A DNA stretch of 53,303 nt from Oscillospiraceae bacterium. Lineage in GTDB: Bacteria; Bacillota; Clostridia; UMGS1810. Below the pieces are notes generated by a model. The model was not told the DNA's origin and did not search any database. It saw nothing but the letters and a program-made list of their open reading frames with translations. Shown one piece after another: positions 9,128 through 17,065 of the stretch. A program made the translations under genes and the position numbers. Numbering within the stretch: the first letter of the stretch is position 1; every line of letters starts with the position of its first letter. The stretch lies in contig SVJH01000015.1 of NCBI GenBank assembly GCA_015069095.1, positions 1 through 53,303 on the forward strand, given 5' to 3'.

Positions 9128-10930
9128 TTATGCTTTTTTTCTTTCTGTAACAAGTTTAATACCAAATATTGTTGCAGCCATAAGAATTAGTGCGATTGGT
9201 AAGCAAATCCAAACATTTTGAATGTATCCTGCGATAATATATGAAACACAAGAAACTATTGCAACTGTAATTGCATAAGGAAGCTGAGTTGAAACGTGAT
9301 TTATGTGATTACACTGTCCGCCTGCTGATGCCATAATTGTTGTATCTGAAATAGGTGAGCAGTGGTCGCCGCAAACCGCACCTGCCATAGCAGCAGAAAT
9401 TGCAATAACACTGATTTCGTTTTCGATTGAGCCGCCAAATACTGCAAGTACGATTGGAATTAAAATACCAAATGTTCCCCAAGATGTACCTGTTGAGAAC
9501 GAAAGTCCAACAGCGATAAGGAATACAATTGCAGGTAGAAGCGGAATAAATGCTGTAGCATAAAGTCTTACAAATTCAGCAATATATACTTTTGCGCCAA
9601 GTGAATCTGTCATTGTTTTAAGTGTCCAAGCACAAGTTAAAATAAGTATTGCAGGAACCATTGCTTTAAATCCTTCAGGGATAGAATCCATGCAGTCTTT
9701 AAATGTAAGTGTACGTCTTATTAGGAAATATATTACAGAGAATATAAGTCCTGCAAATGAACCGTAAACAAGACCAACAGAAGCATCTGCTTGAGAGAAT
9801 GCAACCATAAAGTTGTTAAAGCCTTCTTCGCCTGCTGTAAAGAATCCGCCTGAGTAGATAAGACCTAATATACATGAAACAATAAGAACAACTACAGGAA
9901 GAATAAGGTCAAGAACTTTACCTTTTTGATTTCCCTGTTTTTCTTGTACTTCTTCTATAAATTCTCTTCCGGTTTCAGAGAAGATATCTCCGTTTTTAGC
10001 ATTTTCTTCGTGTTTTTTCATTGGGCCGTAGTCAAATTTCATAAGCGCAATCATAACCATCATAAGAATTGTTAAAAGTGCATAGAAGTTATAAGGGATT
10101 GCTCTTATAAATAGTCCGAAGCCGCTGATTTGTTCTTCTGAAACAAATCCTGCAACTGCTGCTGCCCATGATGAAATAGGGGCTATAATACAAATTGGTG
10201 CTGCAGTAGCATCGATAAGGTATGAAAGTTTTGAACGCGAAATGTTGTGTTTATCTGTTACAGGACGCATAACAGAACCAACTGTCAAACAGTTAAAGTA
10301 GTCATCAACAAAGATTAAAACACCAAGAGCAATTGTAGCAAGTTGTGCGCCAACTCTTGATTTAATGTGTTTTGAAGCCCATCTTCCAAATGCTGCGCTA
10401 CCACCTGATTTGTTCATAAGTGATACGATAGCACCAAGTATAACAAGGAATATGATAATACCAATGTTATAAGAATCAGCAACAGATGCTATAAATCCAT
10501 CCTGGAAAAGATGATCGATTGTTCCGGTAAAATTAAAGTTTGCATAAAGAAGTGCACCCGAAAGGATTCCTAAGAACAAGGAAGAATATACTTCTTTTGT
10601 TATAAGTGCAAGTATAATTGCAACAATCGGTGGAATTAGTGCATACCATGTTGCATAAAAAGGTACGCTCTGTTTTTTTGTGTTTAATGCAGTATTTAAA
10701 TTTTTTGTAAATTCAGGTGTGTTTTCAACCTGATCAGCATATTCGCCGATAAAAATATCTGCATCTTCTGCGTTTTTAAGGTCAAGCGGTCTTTCTTCTT
10801 CTACAGACATTGGACCTATTGGTGCTTCTGCTTTTTCTTCAGTTGCAAATGCAGTAAACGGAGCAAAAACGCTTACAGTAAGAACAACTAAAAGTAGAAA
10901 AGCAAAAATGCTTTTTCTTGAACAGTTCAT
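9128..10930 (-). CDS. lysW: NhaC-family transporter, LysW-type lysine permease
   Basis: 600 aa, AAAGGAGAG ribosome site eight bases upstream. About 100 N-terminal residues form an extension starting with a signal-peptide-like helix (residues 8-30) ending AFA, then an acidic stretch; the remainder has about a dozen membrane segments and NhaC signatures (FSTGTSWGTFGILIPI; FVDDYFNCLTVG; GDHCSPISDTT). The family is annotated as Na+/H+ antiporters, but the upstream lysine riboswitch marks this member as the LysW class, which comparative genomics assigned as lysine transporters. Lysine uptake, probably cation-coupled, is therefore the best call. It is monocistronic, bounded by terminators. Confidence 0.85.
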   Translation of the reverse strand: MNCSRKSIFAFLLLVVLTVSVFAPFTAFATEEKAEAPIGPMSVEEERPLDLKNAEDADIFIGEYADQVENTPEFTKNLNTALNTKKQSVPFYATWYALIPPIVAIILALITKEVYSSLFLGILSGALLYANFNFTGTIDHLFQDGFIASVADSYNIGIIIFLVILGAIVSLMNKSGGSAAFGRWASKHIKSRVGAQLATIALGVLIFVDDYFNCLTVGSVMRPVTDKHNISRSKLSYLIDATAAPICIIAPISSWAAAVAGFVSEEQISGFGLFIRAIPYNFYALLTILMMVMIALMKFDYGPMKKHEENAKNGDIFSETGREFIEEVQEKQGNQKGKVLDLILPVVVLIVSCILGLIYSGGFFTAGEEGFNNFMVAFSQADASVGLVYGSFAGLIFSVIYFLIRRTLTFKDCMDSIPEGFKAMVPAILILTCAWTLKTMTDSLGAKVYIAEFVRLYATAFIPLLPAIVFLIAVGLSFSTGTSWGTFGILIPIVLAVFGGSIENEISVIAISAAMAGAVCGDHCSPISDTTIMASAGGQCNHINHVSTQLPYAITVAIVSCVSYIIAGYIQNVWICLPIALILMAATIFGIKLVTERKKA

Positions 10931-10961
10931 AAATAAACTCTCCTTTGTAATTTTTTATATA

Positions 10962-10997
10962 ACAAAAACGGCTGACATGCCTTGAGCAAATCAGCCG
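10962..10997 (-). terminator. Riboswitch expression-platform terminator
   Basis: Minus-strand stem CGGCTGA...TCAGCCG (10969-10997) followed by TTTTTG, between the lysine aptamer and the transporter gene. It is suited to ligand-dependent premature termination. Confidence 0.85.
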
Positions 10998-11032
10998 AAA
11001 AATTTAATATATGCATATTAAAATTTTAAGAT

Positions 11033-11187
11033 GATAGCTCTCCACATTCGTGACAGTCCGTTACATGTTCTGTAATGGCCCAGCATATACAATTATCAGG
11101 ATTTTGCATATGCTTCGGCGATATTTCCTTTTAGGCAATGGTACCTGAACTTTAAATTGCCTTACTTATAAATATCGCACCTCTATC
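11033..11187 (-). promoter_or_regulatory. Lysine riboswitch (L box)
   Basis: Minus strand, about 155 nt. It starts GATAGAGGTGCG and closes with GGAGAGCTATC, forming the P1 helix. Conserved internal pieces are present in order: AAGTAA, CGCCGAAGCA, GCTGGGCC, ACGGACTGTCAC. Together with the downstream terminator this gives lysine-dependent repression by termination in the 5' leader of the transporter gene. Confidence 0.93.
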
Positions 11188-11212
11188 TAAGTTAAAAAAA
11201 TATGTTATATAT

Positions 11213-11240
11213 ATTGTAACACAAATAAAAAATATGTCAA
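11213..11240 (-). promoter_or_regulatory. SigA promoter of the riboswitch transcript
   Basis: Minus strand: TTGACA (11240-11235), 16-bp spacer, TACAAT (11218-11213), about 25 bases before the aptamer. Confidence 0.8.
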
Positions 11241-11301
11241 CAAAATTTTTGTTTGTATGAAATGTACAACATAATGCTAACTTTATTGTGAAAAATTCCC
11301 C

Positions 11302-11330
11302 TTTACTTTTATACAAAAATATGGTAAAAT
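11302..11330 (+). promoter_or_regulatory. Promoter of secreted-protein gene
   Basis: TTTACT (11302-11307), 17-bp spacer, TAAAAT (11325-11330). Transcription would start near 11337, leaving a leader of about 100 nt with two hairpins. Confidence 0.6.
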
Positions 11331-11353
11331 AATCTATCACGAAAAATTGTAAC

Positions 11354-11391
11354 AAAGGGGTACCCCTTTGTAGTATGTGAGCACATACTAC
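11354..11391 (+). repeat. Two adjacent palindromes in a 5' leader
   Basis: AAAGGGGTACCCCTTT (11354-11369) is a perfect 16-bp palindrome. The next base begins a 10-bp inverted repeat, GTAGTATGTG / CACATACTAC (11370-11391), with a 2-base centre. No T-run follows, so a terminator is unlikely. They may be protein-binding sites or a structured leader that stabilises the mRNA. Confidence 0.75.
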
Positions 11392-11434
11392 AAAAACCTT
11401 TTAGTTACTTTGAAAATCGAAAGGAGAAAGAAAA

Positions 11435-12634
11435 ATGGCAAAAAAATTATTAAGCATCTTAGTAATTGCAACTATGGTTTTATCACTTTTTAGTGTAACT
11501 GCATTTGCATCAGAAACACAAAAAGCAGAAAAAGTTGTATTTGTGCAGACTTTTGACGGTGTAGATAACAGCACTGACGGAAATTTGGGATGTGGCGTTT
11601 ATGGTGAATTAAATGGAGATTGGACAGAGTATAATAGTAAACAGACAACAGCAACGGCAAAACGCAAAGGTAACAGAAGATGGACAGTTGGTGGTGCGGC
11701 ATCGAGTTCAGTTTCAGGTGTTAAGACAAGTGATGATAATTCTTATTTTGTTGCAGCCGGAAATCACCAAAGTTATTATGCAAAATATAAAGTAAATCTT
11801 GATAACACTGTATTTGAAAATGGCGCAACTTACAAACTTGCAATGGATGTTACATACACATTAGACAATACATATGACAAAGAAAAAAATTCAATCGATA
11901 TTTATTTGTGCGGATTAAAAAACACCACTACAGATGATTCAGCACTTAATAATGGTTTGGGAAGAAAAACTACAACGGTTTACAAAGATACACCAGTAAC
12001 AATATTTACTAATGAATTTGTTTATGCTCCACCTGCTGCTACAGTTACAGGTATGGATTTAGATAATGCTGAAATTAGTTGTGCATTCCGTGTCAAACTT
12101 ACAGACGCTTCGTCTTTAGGAACATTTGATGATAAAAACGGAAATGGTGTTCGAGATAAATACACTGATGCAACAACTGGTAAAGAACTGGATGAACCTT
12201 TAAAATATGGTAAAGCTTCATCAGAAAGATTGACAATTGACAATGTAAGAGTTATCAAAATTGTAGACGCTTGTGTTGCAGATGCAGAAGCAGACGCAGG
12301 TTACTACGCAGAAGCATTTGATAGTGAAAACAAAAACGGTACAATTGCATTCAGCAGTGAAATCACAGAAGGTATTGACGATGCAGCAAAATACGGAATC
12401 TGGGTTTACAGAGCAGACGACAACACAAAAGAAGATACAGTTACTGTAACAGATATCGATTCACTAAAAGAAGCAGAAGGAAAATTCAGCGTAGTAGTTG
12501 AAGATATTCCTCAAGAACACTTTGCAACAGGCGTATGTGCAAAACCATTTATGATAATAGGTGATACAACAGTTTGGGGCAACGTTACAACATTTAGCGT
12601 AAATGAAGCTCTAAAATGGCTTGGAAATAATTAA
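11435..12634 (+). CDS. Secreted protein of unknown function
   Basis: 399 aa, ribosome site AAAGGAG. Clear signal peptide (MAKKLLSILVIATMVLSLFS, cleavage after AFA near residue 25). The mature protein has a beta-rich region (residues ~35-280) resembling a jelly-roll or carbohydrate-binding fold, and a C-terminal domain (~285-395) with GIWVYRADD and KFSVVVEDIP patterns seen in modular secreted Clostridia proteins. No catalytic motif or sorting signal is seen. It shares an operon with a 51-aa peptide. Extracellular glycan binding or a surface/matrix role is a guess. Confidence 0.7.
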   Translation: MAKKLLSILVIATMVLSLFSVTAFASETQKAEKVVFVQTFDGVDNSTDGNLGCGVYGELNGDWTEYNSKQTTATAKRKGNRRWTVGGAASSSVSGVKTSDDNSYFVAAGNHQSYYAKYKVNLDNTVFENGATYKLAMDVTYTLDNTYDKEKNSIDIYLCGLKNTTTDDSALNNGLGRKTTTVYKDTPVTIFTNEFVYAPPAATVTGMDLDNAEISCAFRVKLTDASSLGTFDDKNGNGVRDKYTDATTGKELDEPLKYGKASSERLTIDNVRVIKIVDACVADAEADAGYYAEAFDSENKNGTIAFSSEITEGIDDAAKYGIWVYRADDNTKEDTVTVTDIDSLKEAEGKFSVVVEDIPQEHFATGVCAKPFMIIGDTTVWGNVTTFSVNEALKWLGNN

Positions 12635-12644
12635 GGAGGGGATA

Positions 12645-12800
12645 ATGATGGAAAAGTACATAAAACCGGAAGTAAAAATCAATTCTTTCATTAGTGAAGA
12701 TGTAATCACAACAAGTGGTACATCAACAACTCCTATAAAACAGGAACTTGTTGCTAAAGGATATAGCATTGGTAAAGTTAACAACTTATTTAAAAACTAA
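12645..12800 (+). CDS. 51-aa peptide with YxxPEV...SEDVITTSG motif
   Basis: It starts with ATGATG behind AAGGAGGGG, 10 bases after the secreted-protein gene, and ends before a strong terminator. Sequence features: N-terminal YIKPEVKINSFISEDVITTSG, a layout common to short, poorly described peptides in gut anaerobes, then a basic tail. It has no signal peptide or cysteines. It could be a modified-peptide precursor or a small partner of the upstream protein. No maturation enzyme is adjacent. Confidence 0.65.
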   Translation: MMEKYIKPEVKINSFISEDVITTSGTSTTPIKQELVAKGYSIGKVNNLFKN

Positions 12801-12815
12801 TTTAAGAGTTAATTT

Positions 12816-12855
12816 AAAAAGCTCTGTTGCAATTTGCAACAGAGCTTTTTTATTT
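12816..12855. terminator. Bidirectional terminator
   Basis: AAAAAGCTCTGTTGC and its complement (12816-12850) with A-run and T-run on opposite sides. It serves the plus-strand peptide gene and the convergent phosphatase gene. Confidence 0.9.
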
Positions 12856-13310
12856 TAAAAAACACCAAGTTTTTTAAGTAACGCCTCGCACCCTTCTTTA
12901 ATGTCTAAATATGTCTTGTCAAAATTTCCTGTGTACCAGGGGTCGGATATATCGTCATCTCTGCCTGCAAAATCAAGCAGTTTATATACCTTGTGTTTAT
13001 AATCTTCGCCAACAATTCTGAAAATATTTCTTATGTTGTAAAAGTCCATGCCAATTAAATAATCGTAATTGTCATAGTCATCTTCTGTAAGCTGAACTGC
13101 AACTTTCCCGTCGGTTGAAATTCCAAATTCTTTAAGTTTTTTTCTTGTGCCATAGTGAACTCCGTTTCCTATTTCCTCGCGGCTTGTGGCACTTGATGCT
13201 ATATAAAAATCTTTTTCAAGACCTTTCTTCTTAACCATATCTTTAAGCACAAATTCTGCCATAGGACTGCGACAAATGTTCCCGTGGCATATAAACATTA
13301 TTTTAATCAT
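12855..13310 (-). CDS. Low-molecular-weight protein tyrosine phosphatase
   Basis: 151 aa, the usual family length. The P-loop CHGNICRS has Cys8 as nucleophile and Arg14 as phosphate binder, and DPWY near residues 121-124 supplies the general acid Asp. Such cytoplasmic enzymes remove phosphate from tyrosine (or arginine) residues. RBS GGAGAT six bases upstream and a near-consensus promoter. It stands alone; no tyrosine kinase or exopolysaccharide genes are next to it, so the substrate is unknown. Confidence 0.92.
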   Translation of the reverse strand: MIKIMFICHGNICRSPMAEFVLKDMVKKKGLEKDFYIASSATSREEIGNGVHYGTRKKLKEFGISTDGKVAVQLTEDDYDNYDYLIGMDFYNIRNIFRIVGEDYKHKVYKLLDFAGRDDDISDPWYTGNFDKTYLDIKEGCEALLKKLGVF

Positions 13311-13338
13311 AGTTTATCTCCTTTTTGAAAGTAATTAC

Positions 13339-13367
13339 ATTATATAATAACATAATAAAAATTGCAA
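13339..13367 (-). promoter_or_regulatory. Promoter of phosphatase gene
   Basis: Minus strand TTGCAA (13367-13362), 17-bp spacer, TATAAT (13344-13339). Confidence 0.75.
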
Positions 13368-13374
13368 TAAATTG

Positions 13375-13403
13375 TTGAAAAAAATTGTGTTTTATGATAA
13401 TAT
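13375..13403 (+). promoter_or_regulatory. Promoter of esterase-AraC pair
   Basis: TTGAAA (13375-13380), 17-bp spacer, TAATAT (13398-13403), divergent from the phosphatase promoter and only 8 bp from it. Confidence 0.65.
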
Positions 13404-13435
13404 GATGTTGATGCTATATTTTTGGAGTGATGAAA

Positions 13436-14449
13436 ATGGATTTAAACAAAATATTTACTTCCAATATGGTTTTCCCAAGACGAAAACCGATAAGAATTTA
13501 TGGTAGTGGAAAAGGAAAAGTTGAAATTCTATTTGGCGGATGCAAAAAAACTTTAACTTCAGATAGTGAAAATTGGATGGTAGAATTTCCTCCTATGGAG
13601 TACGGCGGACCGCATATAATGGAAGTTATTTTTGAAGATAAAACTGTTACTCTTACTAATATTTATATTGGTGAAGTGTTTTTGTTTGCAGGTCAGTCAA
13701 ATATGGAATTTAAAATGAAAGAAACAAACTATCCGAAAGAAAAATATGCTTCAAACAGTAAAATCCGTATTTTTTCTACTGACAGAATAGAAAAAGGCAA
13801 AGATAAATTTTCATCAGATGACGGATGGGTTGTTTGCAATGAAAATAATGTAGCCGATTTGTCTGCTCTTGCGTATCTTACATCAATTAACCTTGCCCAA
13901 AATACGAATATTGCAATAGGTGTTATTGTGTGCTATCAGGGAGCGTCAGTAATTGAAAGTTGGGTGCCGTGTGGTGCGTTTAAAAAGATTGACATTGATA
14001 TTGCGCCTGAAGGAAAATTTATTGACCACAGAAACGAAAAATACAGCGCGTGGAATAAAGACGGGACTTTATACTCGTTTGCACTTTCTCAGGTTATGCC
14101 GTTTTCTTTATCTGCTGTAATATGGTATCAGGGGGAAAGTGATACAAGTGAGGAAGAAGGAAAAGTTTATCTTGATGAATTATGCACACTTATAAAGATT
14201 TGGCGCAAAGATTTTTCAAACGAAAATCTGCCGTTTGCAGTTGTTCAGATTGCAGATTGTAAAAGCAGATTAACAAATGGGTGGTTGCTTGTTCAAAAGG
14301 CACAAAAAGATGTGGAAGAAAAACTTTCAAACGTAAAAACTGTTATTTCAAAAGATGTATGTGAAACAGACGAAATTCACCCTAAAACAAAAGATAAACT
14401 TGCAAAAAGAATTTATATGGTTTTAAAACAATTATGTGATTTGGAGTAA
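13436..14449 (+). CDS. SGNH-type sialate O-acetylesterase-like enzyme
   Basis: 337 aa from the ATG at 13436, chosen because GGAG ends 8 bases upstream; GTG 13427 and ATG 13430 are in-frame alternatives. Motifs: FLFAGQSNMEF (block I, catalytic Ser), VIWYQGESD (block III), and a late DEIHP supplying Asp/His. This is the SASA carbohydrate-esterase pattern, removing O-acetyl groups from sugars. No signal peptide, so it acts on imported sugars. Four bases separate it from an AraC regulator. Its substrate may be an acetylated plant sugar rather than sialic acid, since no sialic acid genes are seen. Confidence 0.82.
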   Translation: MDLNKIFTSNMVFPRRKPIRIYGSGKGKVEILFGGCKKTLTSDSENWMVEFPPMEYGGPHIMEVIFEDKTVTLTNIYIGEVFLFAGQSNMEFKMKETNYPKEKYASNSKIRIFSTDRIEKGKDKFSSDDGWVVCNENNVADLSALAYLTSINLAQNTNIAIGVIVCYQGASVIESWVPCGAFKKIDIDIAPEGKFIDHRNEKYSAWNKDGTLYSFALSQVMPFSLSAVIWYQGESDTSEEEGKVYLDELCTLIKIWRKDFSNENLPFAVVQIADCKSRLTNGWLLVQKAQKDVEEKLSNVKTVISKDVCETDEIHPKTKDKLAKRIYMVLKQLCDLE

Positions 14450-14452
14450 AAA

Positions 14453-15262
14453 ATGGACATAAAAAAGTATTTTGATACGTTAAATATTAAACTTATATGT
14501 GCAGGATTTTTAAATAATAAAGAAGATATTTTCTGCAAGGATGAAATATGCGAGTACAACAAAATATTTTATCTTAAATCAGGCAGTATAAGTGTTACTC
14601 AGGACAGCGAAGTTAAAAAAGTAACAGATGACAGCCTTGTTATAATTCCTGCAAATAAAAAACATTCAATAACAATTAAAAAGAACGGGAGGGTAGAGGC
14701 ATACTGGATTTATTTTGATGCAACTGTATTTTCGAAAAACTTTTTTGATACAGTTATTTGTCCTGTATTTGTAGAGGTTGACAACGACGAACTTATTACC
14801 AGACTATTTGAAAGTATACTTTATAACGTTGAAAACCTTCCTGAAGTTTCAAAAGTTATAAATGACAAATGTTATTTAATAAGAATGATTTCATATTTTA
14901 TAGAAAAAGGCGGATGCATTTTAAGGGATACGCCACTTAAAACTATTGAAGATTTTATTGAAGAAAACATGGAAAGAAAGATAAGTGTAGGGGAGTTCTC
15001 AGATATTTTAAAAGTTAAGAACAATCACTGCACAAATCTGTTTAATGAAACTTTTGGATTATCTCCGCTTAAATTTTTAAATGATATACGCCTTTTAAAA
15101 GCAAGAGAACTTCTTGAAAATACCGATATGAAAATAGGCGAGATAGGAAAGACGTGCGGACTTGGAAGTGTTCAGGCATTTTCTAAAACATTTAAACTTA
15201 ATGTAGGACTTACGCCTTCAAAATACAGGCACATATTTGGTAAAACATTTAAAGTTGAATAA
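14453..15262 (+). CDS. AraC-family transcriptional regulator
   Basis: 269 aa. An N-terminal cupin-like ligand domain (residues ~1-140, with IIPANKKHSITI) and a C-terminal pair of HTH motifs (~165-265; GEIGKTCGLGSVQAFSKTF, then GLTPSKYR). It is coupled to the esterase gene (its RBS GGAG lies in the last codons of that gene) and probably senses the deacetylated or acetylated sugar. A strong terminator follows. Confidence 0.88.
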   Translation: MDIKKYFDTLNIKLICAGFLNNKEDIFCKDEICEYNKIFYLKSGSISVTQDSEVKKVTDDSLVIIPANKKHSITIKKNGRVEAYWIYFDATVFSKNFFDTVICPVFVEVDNDELITRLFESILYNVENLPEVSKVINDKCYLIRMISYFIEKGGCILRDTPLKTIEDFIEENMERKISVGEFSDILKVKNNHCTNLFNETFGLSPLKFLNDIRLLKARELLENTDMKIGEIGKTCGLGSVQAFSKTFKLNVGLTPSKYRHIFGKTFKVE

Positions 15263-15300
15263 AAAGATGCTTGTTACTTGTGTATTTAAGAAAAAATTAA

Positions 15301-15335
15301 CCCCGAAACAAAATTTTGCTTCGGGGATTTTTTTA
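15301..15335. terminator. Bidirectional terminator
   Basis: CCCCGAA (15301-15307) and TTCGGGG (15320-15326), then ATTTTTTT on the plus side and an A-run upstream that serves the minus strand. It separates the AraC gene and the glycyl-radical operon. Confidence 0.88.
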
Positions 15336-15349
15336 TTGTGAATACAATA

Positions 15350-16225
15350 TTATATTTTAAAATAAGATTTGGCTTTTTTTATATCATCTTCTGTCGGCAA
15401 CATATCCGGCAGTGTATTTTCCATATTCAGCGCTATATATTTTGATTTAGCATAATTATGGTACGGTAATACCTTTACCTTCTCTATATTTTTTAAATTT
15501 CTTAAAAAATCTGCAATTTTTGTGATTTGATCATCATTGAAATCCGGAACATACGGAATGCGTACTTCTATCTTCTTTCCACATTCATCAAGATATTTTA
15601 AATTTTCAAGTATAATTTTATTTGATTGACCTGTGCATTTTATATGTACATCTTCATCTATTGCTTTTATATCGTAGAGAAAAATGTCGGTATACGGTAT
15701 AACTTTGTCAAGTGCTTCTTTTGAAACAAATCCGCACGTATCTACTGCCGTATGTATGCCGTTTTCTTTAAGCTTTTTTAAAAGGGAAGCACAAAAATCT
15801 ATTTGCATAAGACATTCTCCGCCGGAGAGTGTAACACCGCCGTTTGAATTATCATAAAATTCTTTATCTTCCATAAGAAGTGGAAAAATTTCGTCTACAC
15901 TCATTTCTTTTCCGTAAAAATATAAAGAATTTCCAAGACATACATCTTGGCATTTTCCGCAATATACGCACTTTTCTCTGTCATAAATGTGAAGACCGTT
16001 TTCAAAATAATGAGCGTTATTTGTGCAAACATTTACACATTGTGCGCAGCCGATACATTTTTCTTTATAATAAGCAAGTTGACTTTTAAAATCAATTCCT
16101 TCGGGATTATGACACCAAACGCATTTAAGAGGACATCCTTTAAAAAATACAGTTGTCCTTATTCCATCGCCATCGTGCACGGCAAAGCGTTTAATCTCAA
16201 ATATTTTTGCTTTTATTAAAAACAT
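15350..16225 (-). CDS. Glycyl-radical enzyme activating protein (radical SAM)
   Basis: 291 aa from ATG 16225, preferred over 16243 because AGGAG lies 5 bases before it. Cys31, Cys35 and Cys38 (CPLKCVWC) bind the SAM-cleaving cluster. An inserted ferredoxin-like region with two CxxCxxCxxxC sets (Cys57/60/63/67 and Cys86/89/92/96) is typical of activases of dehydratase/decarboxylase-type glycyl radical enzymes, not of classical PflA. TLSGGECLMQ follows as in the family. It installs the radical on the partner encoded two genes upstream. It overlaps the lactonase gene by 29 bases, showing translational coupling. Confidence 0.93.
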   Translation of the reverse strand: MFLIKAKIFEIKRFAVHDGDGIRTTVFFKGCPLKCVWCHNPEGIDFKSQLAYYKEKCIGCAQCVNVCTNNAHYFENGLHIYDREKCVYCGKCQDVCLGNSLYFYGKEMSVDEIFPLLMEDKEFYDNSNGGVTLSGGECLMQIDFCASLLKKLKENGIHTAVDTCGFVSKEALDKVIPYTDIFLYDIKAIDEDVHIKCTGQSNKIILENLKYLDECGKKIEVRIPYVPDFNDDQITKIADFLRNLKNIEKVKVLPYHNYAKSKYIALNMENTLPDMLPTEDDIKKAKSYFKI

Positions 16226-17060
16226 ATGGTCTCCTTCCTTCAAAACTCATTTTCTCTACAAATGTGAATCCAGCATTTTCATCGTTACTTAAATCGGCTT
16301 TATAACTTGCAGTAGTAATTGCAAGTAAATCCATTTTTTCGCCAACAAAACTGCAACTTGCAGGAATTTTTGCGGGAATCTGCATATAAGAGGTAATCTG
16401 CATTGCTTTTGTATCAACTTTGCAGATGTGCCCATATCCCCAGCATGCAACTAAAAGATTATCATTTTTGTCTATCGTAAATCCATCAACACCGATCACT
16501 TTTACTTGTCTGCCGGTAAAAGATATTTTGCCGTTTGTTTTATCAAAATAATATTCTTTAATTATACCGGTATCGCTGTCAGTATGATAAAATCTTTTTT
16601 CATTAACAGACCATTCAAGACCATTGGACAAAATCAGATTATTTAATAAGACTCTAACATTTCCATCTTTGTCAATAGAATAGAGTTTGCCATCTGTTTT
16701 GGTAGAAACACCTTTTCGTTTTCCGCTTTGTGTTCCTACGTAAATTCTGCCATCGGGACCAACTTTCATATCATTGGCATATAAAATGTTGTGCTTTGCG
16801 GTGTCGTATAATTCTTCTAAAGTATCGTCCTCATTTAATATAAAAACACCATCGGGGCGGGATACAATGAGACGGTTATTTTTATCAAAGGCAATGGCTG
16901 CAACATCTGTTTTTACAGGGCGAACCTTAAGTTCTTTTGTGTAAATATTGAGCATACATATTTCTCTTCCCATTGCATTTGTAAAATAAAGAAGTTTTTC
17001 TTTGTCGTTCCAAATTGGACCTTCGCCAATTATACAGCGTTTTTTATCAAATACTTGCAT
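16197..17060 (-). CDS. SMP-30/gluconolactonase-family protein
   Basis: 287 aa, six-bladed beta-propeller family. GEGPIW (residues 12-17) gives the metal-binding Glu13; YANDMKVGPDGRIYVGTQSG and LSNGLEWS carry the conserved Asn residues, and VDGFTIDKNDNLLVACWG the late Asp. Members hydrolyse sugar lactones with a divalent metal. It sits between the glycyl radical enzyme (5 bases away) and its activase, so it probably acts on the same substrate or product. That placement is unusual. Confidence 0.85.
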   Translation of the reverse strand: MQVFDKKRCIIGEGPIWNDKEKLLYFTNAMGREICMLNIYTKELKVRPVKTDVAAIAFDKNNRLIVSRPDGVFILNEDDTLEELYDTAKHNILYANDMKVGPDGRIYVGTQSGKRKGVSTKTDGKLYSIDKDGNVRVLLNNLILSNGLEWSVNEKRFYHTDSDTGIIKEYYFDKTNGKISFTGRQVKVIGVDGFTIDKNDNLLVACWGYGHICKVDTKAMQITSYMQIPAKIPASCSFVGEKMDLLAITTASYKADLSNDENAGFTFVEKMSFEGRRPYVFNKSKNI

Positions 17061-17065
17061 AATTA

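Noticed and set aside
13436-14449. Sialic acid catabolism locus
   Set aside because: Only one SASA-type esterase and an AraC regulator are present; no nanA, nanE, nanK or sialidase genes are nearby.
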